From an uncultured Clostridia bacterium (lineage in GTDB: Bacteria; Bacillota; Clostridia; Lachnospirales; Lachnospiraceae): a DNA stretch of 15,845 nt. How positions within the stretch are numbered: position 1 is the first letter of the stretch; each line of letters opens with the position of its first letter. The notes under the pieces are model-generated. The model did no database searches. It saw only the letters and a list, made by a program, of their open reading frames with translations, and was not told the DNA's origin. Both the position numbers and the translations under genes were made by a program. The stretch lies in the NCBI GenBank assembly GCA_946405675.1, contig CAMJIC010000033.1, positions 1 through 15,845 of the forward strand. Direction: 5' to 3'. Positions 7,585-12,628 of this stretch are shown here, piece by piece.

Positions 7585-8649
7585 TCAGATCCTTCCCTTT
7601 CCAAAGCTGCAGTCCGGATAAGTGCATGTCCCGCAGCCCAGGCACAGGCCGCCCTCCCCCAACGCATAGATCTCTTCCTCACTGATCGGATCATCTGCCA
7701 TGATCCTTGGCAGCAGCAGATCGAAAATGGTACGCTTTGCGTACATCACGCATCCGGGCAGGCCGCAGATCACCCGGCCGCAGCCGGAAGAAGCTGTCTC
7801 AGCATGGGGAAGGTACGCCAGCAGGAACATAGCACCCGGAAGAACCGGTGCACCATACGTGACGATGTCGGCGCCGGTATTGCGGATTGCCAGCGGAGTG
7901 CGGTCATCCGGATCCACGCTCATCCCGCCGGTACACAGAATGACATCCGCGCCTGCATCCAGCAAAGACCTGATCGCGTCACTCGTCATCTGCGCATGGT
8001 CATCGGTCACCTTATGCCCGACCAGCTCCGTGTCGAATTCCTCCAGCTTCCGAAGAAGCACCGGAGTAAACTGATCCTCGATCCGGCCATGATACACCTC
8101 TGACCCGGTCGTGACAATCCCGACCTTCTTATGGACATAGGGCTTCAGCTCCAGGACCGGAGCGCCATGGGTCACCTCGTATGTCTTCCGGACCAGGACA
8201 TCCATCTTCTCTTTTTCGATCACAAGAGGAATGATGCGGGTTCCGGCCAGCTTGTCCCCCGCTTTGACCGGGGTGTTCCCGAAACGTGTCGCGATCATCA
8301 TCTGCGGGGTTGCATTGATGGTACGAAGTGCCCGGGAGTTGACCTTAAACAGGCCGTCGCAGGCAGCCTTCAGTTCAATCTTCCCCTCCGACGCATCCCC
8401 CGCTGTCATATGCGGGCCCATCGCCAGATCCCTTAGGACCGCCGCCGCCTCATCCTCGTGCAGCATCCCCTCCGTCTTCTCCCAGACATACAATGACTCC
8501 TTGCCCATGCTCAGGAGAACCGGAATATCCTCCTTCGTCACCACATGCCCCTTCCGGAACGCGGGGCCTTTGAACTTCCCGGGTATGATCTGTGTCATAT
8601 CATGGCAGAGCACATGCCCCACCGCATCTACGGTCCTGATCTGCTTCAT
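7585..8649 (-). CDS. Molybdopterin-binding MoeA/MogA-like protein with C-terminal Cys cluster
   Basis: The 354-residue protein carries a MoCF-biosynthesis (MoeA/MogA-like) domain at about 172-315: GIVTTGSEVY (177-186), CTGGMSVDPDD (239-249) and GLPGC (296-300) are the molybdopterin-binding signatures. The N-terminal 170 residues are only loosely like MoeA domains. The C-terminus ends with four cysteines, Cys336, 339, 342 and 347, in LCLGCGTCTYPDCSFGKG, which looks like a metal or iron-sulfur site. Such proteins occur in Clostridia near molybdenum hydroxylases, so a role in cofactor insertion or sensing is plausible, but no hydroxylase gene is in view. Start: ATG at 8649 after AAAGGGGAAGG. Its start is overlapped by a small leader ORF. 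Confidence 0.9.
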   Translation of the reverse strand: MKQIRTVDAVGHVLCHDMTQIIPGKFKGPAFRKGHVVTKEDIPVLLSMGKESLYVWEKTEGMLHEDEAAAVLRDLAMGPHMTAGDASEGKIELKAACDGLFKVNSRALRTINATPQMMIATRFGNTPVKAGDKLAGTRIIPLVIEKEKMDVLVRKTYEVTHGAPVLELKPYVHKKVGIVTTGSEVYHGRIEDQFTPVLLRKLEEFDTELVGHKVTDDHAQMTSDAIRSLLDAGADVILCTGGMSVDPDDRTPLAIRNTGADIVTYGAPVLPGAMFLLAYLPHAETASSGCGRVICGLPGCVMYAKRTIFDLLLPRIMADDPISEEEIYALGEGGLCLGCGTCTYPDCSFGKGRI

Positions 8650-8755
8650 CCTTCCCCTTTCCGGAAGCTGGTTTCAAGCCACACCCTGACCGCGTCGTCG
8701 GCAAAAGCTTGTTTATCCCACACCTCCGCCAACGAAACGGCAGAAGCTTGTGCAT
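8600..8755 (-). CDS. Possible 51-residue leader peptide with 13-residue repeats
   Basis: The ORF starts at ATG 8755 after GAGGGAGG (core 4-7 bases away) and downstream of a promoter-like sequence. It encodes MHKLLPFRWRRCGI, then NKLLPTTRSGCGL, then an Arg/Lys-rich tail. The KLLP..R..CG unit repeats every 13 residues, because the underlying 39-base DNA repeat keeps the frame. It overlaps the first 50 bases of the molybdopterin-binding gene in another frame. It could be a regulatory leader peptide or a chance ORF across a repeat; I favour neither strongly. Confidence 0.3.
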   Translation of the reverse strand: MHKLLPFRWRRCGINKLLPTTRSGCGLKPASGKGKDEADQDRRCGGACALP

Positions 8756-8759
8756 CCCG
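8662..8759 (-). repeat. Three degenerate direct repeats in the leader of the molybdopterin gene
   Basis: Plus-strand copies begin at 8662 (CGGAAGCTGGTTT), 8699 (CGGCAAAAGCTTGTTTATCC) and 8738 (CGGCAGAAGCTTGTGCATCC). Spacing is 37 and 39 bases. The last two share 18 of 22 bases and centre on AAGCTT; the first is weaker. They fill the space between the minus-strand promoter candidate and the start codon at 8649, so they would lie in its 5' untranslated region. Confidence 0.55.
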
Positions 8760-8777
8760 CCTCCCTCATAGTACATC

Positions 8778-8805
8778 ATTATACCTGTTTTTGCGTGGAT
8801 GTGAT
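8778..8805 (-). promoter_or_regulatory. Candidate sigma-A promoter for the molybdopterin gene cluster
   Basis: On the minus strand a perfect -10 TATAAT (8778-8783) lies 16 bases downstream of ATCACA (8800-8805), a 4-of-6 match to the -35 consensus. Transcription would begin near 8771, about 120 bases before the start at 8649, leaving a leader that holds the direct repeats and the small ORF. The divergent plus-strand gene must have its promoter in the same interval, but I see no convincing one. Confidence 0.45.
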
Positions 8806-8848
8806 ACACTTTCTACAGAGAATCGTGGTTTCGACGAAGGAGGGAAAA

Positions 8849-10036
8849 ATGATGCATCCGCTTCGATCCATATTGATCGCAGCAGCTGTCCTGGCGGCTG
8901 CAGCCCCTGATCGCGCGGCAGCGCAGAGCACGGAAGCTCCGGCACAAAGCACGGAAGCTCCCCTGCAAATCGAGGAAGCTCCGGCGCAGAGCGTGGAGGA
9001 GGTACAGGATCTGGTTGTCTCCGATCCGTTCTCTCCCTTGTCCGGGGATAACGGCTTTGCTGATGAGACTGAGACGGAATCCGGGATTCCGGGGCTTCTG
9101 GAGACGGAGATGGTCTATGAGGTCCCCATCGGTATTCTGGATGGGATTGAGAAGGACACGCCGGATGGAGAGGCTGCGCTGATGAGCGCGGATGAGCGGG
9201 ATGCGCTGATGGAAGAGCTTTGCGAGGCGAACACAGCAAAAAAACTGTGGGCGCGGCACGAAAACATTTCCACCTCGTACAGACTCTTTGATGAGAGCGC
9301 GGATGCCTGGAAGGAGTACAGCTGTTCTTATCAGGATCCGTTGATCTATTACTCCGACGACTGGACCCCGGGGCTGGAAGAGCTGCGCCAGCTCATTTAC
9401 AACGGAAACAGCTGCGTGGCAGACTATACCGAAACCATGCATGTGATCTGCTTCCTGAACGCATCCGGCACCCCCTACCGGGATCCGGAAAATGCCCCGG
9501 TCACGATCGATGAGGATACGAAGGACGAGCCGCTGCTGAAGCTCTGCCGGTCCCGGGATGCGGTCTATGTCATCACGCAGCTGACGGATTCCTCGATCCA
9601 AAGGCTTGGGCTGGATGATCCCTCCGAAGACGGCTTCTACACCTGCCTCTATGTTCTGGATCCTGCCACGACGGATGTGCAGCTGGCGCAGGTCAGCCTG
9701 CATGAGGACGCGCACACTGTGAAGGATGTCCGCAGCATCACCTATTCCTATGATACGGGCATGTCCTCTTTTGTGGAAAACGGCTGTCAGGGCCTGCTCC
9801 GGCATCTGATGCCCGGCGCTGCCTGGGAGGCGGAATATCTCCGGAAGGTAACCCTCACACTCGATCCCGGCACAGACCAGGAGCAGGTATTCTCCCTCAC
9901 CACACTGAAGGGAGATCCCGTCTCCATCTCCCTGCCGGACGGGTATGAACTATATTCAGACGAGTCCCTCCGGACACGCTGGGTCGACAACGGAGACTAC
10001 GCCTCCGACCTGAACCTCTGGTCCGCCCCGGAATAG
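8849..10036 (+). CDS. Exported protein of unknown function
   Basis: The start at 8849 (next ATG at 8852 also possible) follows AAGGAGGG at about 5-8 bases; the open frame upstream of it is not family-like. The 395-residue product begins with a signal peptide (hydrophobic about 7-20, cleavage likely after an AAA near residue 25), with no lipobox Cys. A low-complexity repeat of 7-residue units, AQSTEAP twice then LQIEEAP and AQSVEEV, spans residues 24-51. An acidic region follows, then a soluble domain rich in Asp, Tyr and Trp (for example YYSDDWTPGLEELRQLIYNG). It has no C-terminal membrane anchor or sorting motif. I recognise no family. It converges on the permease gene with a 17-base gap and no terminator between. 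Confidence 0.85.
   Translation: MMHPLRSILIAAAVLAAAAPDRAAAQSTEAPAQSTEAPLQIEEAPAQSVEEVQDLVVSDPFSPLSGDNGFADETETESGIPGLLETEMVYEVPIGILDGIEKDTPDGEAALMSADERDALMEELCEANTAKKLWARHENISTSYRLFDESADAWKEYSCSYQDPLIYYSDDWTPGLEELRQLIYNGNSCVADYTETMHVICFLNASGTPYRDPENAPVTIDEDTKDEPLLKLCRSRDAVYVITQLTDSSIQRLGLDDPSEDGFYTCLYVLDPATTDVQLAQVSLHEDAHTVKDVRSITYSYDTGMSSFVENGCQGLLRHLMPGAAWEAEYLRKVTLTLDPGTDQEQVFSLTTLKGDPVSISLPDGYELYSDESLRTRWVDNGDYASDLNLWSAPE
8918..9004 (+). repeat. In-gene 21-base tandem repeat (7-residue units)
   Basis: Four degenerate 21-base units, containing GCACGGAAGCTCCGGC-type sequence, encode AQSTEAP-like heptads directly after the signal peptide. Such Ser/Thr/Pro/Glu-rich stalks are common wall-spanning linkers in Gram-positive exported proteins. 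Confidence 0.7.
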
Positions 10037-10053
10037 TTACAGACCGCAGCCCC

Positions 10054-11322
10054 TCAATGCCAGACAAACCATATGAACAGGTATCCGCAAAAGACCGCCG
10101 TCAGTGTGAACGGCACGCCGATCTTCATGAAATCCTTGAAGGAGGTCTGATATCCTTCTTTCTTCAGAAGGCCGGTGGCAGTGATGTTGGCGGATGCGCC
10201 GATGGGCGTCAGGTTGCCGCCCAGCGTCGCGCCTGTCAGCAGGCCAAAGTATAAAAGGTAAGGCTCAACCCCTAAGGTGGCTGTAATGCTCTGGATCACC
10301 GGCAGCATGGTTGCCACATAGGGGATGTTGTCCACAAATGCGGAGACCAGAACCGATACCCATACGATGATCGTGTAAAGCAGGAACATATTCTTCCCGC
10401 CGACAGAGGCGATCGCATCTGCCACATCAGCAATGATCCCTGCCTCCGTAATGCCCTGGATCACCAGAAACAGTCCCAGCAAAAGCAGAAGCGTCTCACA
10501 GTCAACCGCTTTGATTGCACGCAGGCTTCCCTCCGCCTTATGCGTCCTGACAGCATCCCAGATCATGGCAACGGCTGCAAGCGCGCAGCAGACCAGCCCA
10601 TTCGTCACGTCAGGCTTATTCTTGATGAACGAAGCGCTGACCAGAAGCACCACCATCAGGACGATCAGAACCGTCGGGACATATGATTCTACCTTTGTAT
10701 ACTCCTTTGCGCTAACCGGCTGCCGGAATTTGCGGAACAGGATCATCATGACAGGCACTGTCATCAAAGCACCCAGCTCCACCGCAAAGAATATGCCCGG
10801 CCGCCCCTTCATCCAGAAAAAAGAAAGGAAATCCATGTTGGCGTAAGCGCCCAGCATAATCGAGGTCGTATCGCCGACCAATGTCGCGGCTCCCTGAAGA
10901 TTGGAAGATACCGCGATCGACAGGATCATCGGCACCGGGGAGATCTTCAGCTTTTTGCAGACCGCGATCCCGACGGGTGCGACCATCAGTACAGTCGCCA
11001 CATTATCCACAAACGCGGAAATGAAACCGGCGAACAGCGACATCAGGATAATGACCCACATGACCGTAGGCGACTTATCAAGGAGCACATCCGCCATGAA
11101 GTTCGGCATCCTCGACCCGATGAAAAATTCCACCAGGATCATGGTTCCGGCGATCATCAGAAGCACATTCCAGTTGATTGCCCCCGGAATCGATGACAGC
11201 GGCAGAATCCCTGTAACCAGAAGGATAGCTGCTGCGCCGAATACGATATAGAGGCGCTTAGACATAAACACTGTCATCAGCACATACATTGCGATAAATA
11301 CGATAATAGCCAGTATTTTCAT
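10054..11322 (-). CDS. Ion transporter (IT) superfamily permease, ArsB/NhaD/SLC13-like
   Basis: The 422-residue, very hydrophobic protein has about 10-12 membrane helices. Two inverted halves are visible as internal repeats: SAFVDNVATVLMVAP (102-116) matches SAFVDNIPYVATMLP (327-341), and ATLVGDTTSIMLG (146-158) matches ATLGGNLTPIGASAN (365-379). These are the re-entrant-loop signatures of CitMHS/ArsB/NhaD-type carriers. The substrate (organic anion, sodium/proton exchange or oxyanion) cannot be told from sequence, and no ars regulator or reductase is adjacent. It appears monocistronic. The ATG at 11322 has only AGAAGAA close by, with GGGAG about 13 bases upstream. Confidence 0.9.
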   Translation of the reverse strand: MKILAIIVFIAMYVLMTVFMSKRLYIVFGAAAILLVTGILPLSSIPGAINWNVLLMIAGTMILVEFFIGSRMPNFMADVLLDKSPTVMWVIILMSLFAGFISAFVDNVATVLMVAPVGIAVCKKLKISPVPMILSIAVSSNLQGAATLVGDTTSIMLGAYANMDFLSFFWMKGRPGIFFAVELGALMTVPVMMILFRKFRQPVSAKEYTKVESYVPTVLIVLMVVLLVSASFIKNKPDVTNGLVCCALAAVAMIWDAVRTHKAEGSLRAIKAVDCETLLLLLGLFLVIQGITEAGIIADVADAIASVGGKNMFLLYTIIVWVSVLVSAFVDNIPYVATMLPVIQSITATLGVEPYLLYFGLLTGATLGGNLTPIGASANITATGLLKKEGYQTSFKDFMKIGVPFTLTAVFCGYLFIWFVWH

Positions 11323-11790
11323 GTTCTTCTTTACTTCTCCCGGCCTGAACGCGCCGTCATATTGAATTCCGTACCGGATTTCCGGGGTATGGGATTTTCA
11401 GGCTCTGCTCCCACTCATTCTGCCTTATACTCCGATCCGCATGCCTGGTTCTGCGGATTACGGAGCCGTGCACTCCCTCCAGAAGCACACCATTGTCAAA
11501 GATACCACGAAATCCACAAAACGGAAAGATCCCTGATCATTTCCTCAACCCATTTTTCCGGAAGATTTACTAGTCACATCCCTGCCAGCAGACTGACCTG
11601 TGAGTGCGCGTCTACGCTTCGCTCCAGGTCTCGTCTGCCGGCGCGGTCGGTGCTAAACGCTGTCACTGGCTCGCAGTGCCGTCAGTCGCCGTAGCTGGAG
11701 TGTAACTTATCACTGGAAGACGCATATGAAACACTACTACATGATTCTATGTTTTCTGTATTACCGGTAATATCGGAATAAAAGTCGTCT
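11323..11790. other. Gene-poor stretch between permease and toxin-antitoxin operon
   Basis: No convincing gene is seen. Immediately upstream of the permease (about 11363-11394) is an imperfect inverted repeat around CCGGATTTCCGG that may be regulatory. Positions about 11590-11700 contain a GC-rich segment with short inverted words (GACTGAC/GTCAGTC, CTCCAG/CTGGAG, and a CACTG-GCTCG-CAGTG hairpin at 11664-11678) that do not nest into one fold. Beyond 11700 the composition becomes clearly AT-richer, leading into the toxin-antitoxin operon. This looks like a recombination scar or decayed mobile DNA, but no transposase remnant is visible. Confidence 0.5.
11759..11772. promoter_or_regulatory. Perfect 14-bp palindrome upstream of the toxin-antitoxin promoter
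   Basis: TATTACCGGTAATA reads identically on both strands. A half-site, TATTACC, recurs at 11820-11826 just after the -10 element. Its position about 20 bases ahead of the -35 suggests an accessory operator for the antitoxin; this is inference. Confidence 0.45.
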
Positions 11791-11791
11791 C

Positions 11792-11820
11792 TTGCTACCC
11801 TACAAAATAGGGTATATAAT
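11792..11820 (+). promoter_or_regulatory. Toxin-antitoxin promoter with operator in its spacer
   Basis: A -35 TTGCTA (11792-11797) and a perfect -10 TATAAT (11815-11820) are exactly 17 bases apart. Most of the spacer is a perfect inverted repeat, TACCCTA-CAAAA-TAGGGTA (11796-11814), with 7-base arms. Binding there would block RNA polymerase, so autorepression by the HTH antitoxin (alone or with toxin) is very likely. Transcription would start near 11827, about 24 bases before the toxin ATG. Confidence 0.75.
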
Positions 11821-11850
11821 ATTACCAATAGATATCCTGGAGGTTCCAGA

Positions 11851-12204
11851 ATGACTCGAACATTTATCGAAATACCGTTGTTCACGAAGCGTTGGTCGGA
11901 AATTGGCCTTACTGATAACGACTTGATCCGTCTTCAGACTATGCTGTTAAAGGATCCTGAATCCGGCCCGGTCATCGAAGGGACCGGTGGAATCAGGAAG
12001 GTTCGATTCCCGTTAGAGAATCGCGGAAAAAGCGGCAGCGTACGCATTTGTTATACCGATTTTGCTGAATATGAAGTCATATATCTTATCACCGCCTTTA
12101 CAAAGAAGGCGCAGGAAAACCTTACAGATGACGAGAAAAGAGTCCTGAGAAAGCTTGTGAAATCACTTCGGGACGCAGAACGGGACAGGAGGTTACCACG
12201 ATGA
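11851..12204 (+). CDS. RelE/HigB-type toxin of a type II toxin-antitoxin system
   Basis: The 117-residue basic protein has the RelE/ParE-superfamily layout. An N-terminal helix pair (about 11-35) is followed by a beta core with GGIRKVRF (46-53) and RGKSGSVRICYTD (58-70), then YEVIYLITAFTKKAQENLT (74-92) and a charged C-terminal helix. This resembles HigB2/RelE toxins, which cleave mRNA on the ribosome; I infer the same here. GGAGG lies 7 bases before the ATG. The toxin precedes the antitoxin and its stop overlaps the antitoxin start as ATGA, the HigBA order. The gene is AT-richer than its neighbours, consistent with horizontal acquisition. Confidence 0.88.
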   Translation: MTRTFIEIPLFTKRWSEIGLTDNDLIRLQTMLLKDPESGPVIEGTGGIRKVRFPLENRGKSGSVRICYTDFAEYEVIYLITAFTKKAQENLTDDEKRVLRKLVKSLRDAERDRRLPR

Positions 12205-12512
12205 GTACACTCTTTGAAGATCTTCAGGAAGGATTGCTCCAGGCAATTGATTATGCAAAAGGGACAGGGACTGCGCGGACAGTCACTTACAAAATCGATC
12301 CAGTAGTTGAGTTAAATAAAGATCAGATCCGTGAAATCCGTATGCATGCCATGATGACACAGAATGTTTTTGCGGATTACCTCGGCGTATCCGTTAAAAC
12401 CGTAGAAGCATGGGAACGAGGCAGAACCCATCCTACCGGCCCGGCATATCGTTTGATGAGTTTCCTTGCACATAATCAGATACAGTCTTTGCCTTTTATT
12501 TCGATTGAATAA
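12201..12512 (+). CDS. HTH-domain antitoxin (HigA/XRE-like)
   Basis: The 103-residue protein has an N-terminal ~35-residue segment that probably contacts the toxin, then an XRE-type helix-turn-helix at about 40-90 (LNKDQIREIR; VFADYLGVSVKTVEAWERG). AGGAGG sits 8 bases before the ATG, inside the toxin's end, giving strong coupled translation that would keep antitoxin in excess. It should neutralise the upstream toxin and bind the inverted repeat in the shared promoter. Related proteins are often annotated as type II antitoxins or transcriptional regulators. The operon ends at the hairpin 10 bases after the stop. Confidence 0.88.
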   Translation: MSTLFEDLQEGLLQAIDYAKGTGTARTVTYKIDPVVELNKDQIREIRMHAMMTQNVFADYLGVSVKTVEAWERGRTHPTGPAYRLMSFLAHNQIQSLPFISIE

Positions 12513-12521
12513 ACAAGTATT

Positions 12522-12550
12522 ACGGCGGCAGGGCTTTGCCCTGCCGCCGT
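12522..12550. terminator. Strong hairpin, probable bidirectional terminator
   Basis: A perfect 13-bp stem (12522-12534 with 12538-12550, arms ACGGCGGCAGGGC and its complement) has a TTT loop. The following T-tract is weak on both strands (TTCTC on plus). It lies between the convergent toxin-antitoxin and glycosidase genes, which is where a two-way terminator would be expected. Confidence 0.7.
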
Positions 12551-12567
12551 TCTCAAACCTGATAAAA

Positions 12568-12628
12568 CACATTTCATACGAGAATGAACCACCTGTCTCG
12601 CAGGAATCGATCACACGTCATACGAGAA
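12568..12628 (-). repeat. 17-bp direct repeat at the 3' end of the glycosidase gene
   Basis: CACATTTCATACGAGAA (12568-12584) and CACACGTCATACGAGAA (12612-12628) match at 15 of 17 bases, 44 bases apart. The second covers the last codons and stop of the glycosidase; the first lies just past it, towards the terminator. It may be a relic of a duplicated gene end. Confidence 0.5.

Noticed and set aside
8813..9805. 330-residue minus-strand frame across the exported-protein gene
   Set aside because: The plus strand has an excellent ribosome binding site, a signal peptide and normal codon usage; the minus frame is Arg/His/Ile-rich without motifs.
10054..11322. Arsenite efflux pump ArsB
   Set aside because: The fold fits, but no arsR, arsA or arsC is near and ArsB-specific residues cannot be judged, so only the superfamily is named.
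11362..11694. 110-residue plus-strand ORF in the gene-poor stretch
   Set aside because: It starts with TTG, has no good ribosome binding site, and its composition (Ser/Arg/His/Cys-rich) is unlike a real protein.
11590..11700. tRNA or other stable RNA gene
   Set aside because: Short inverted words do not nest into a cloverleaf and there is no T-loop consensus.
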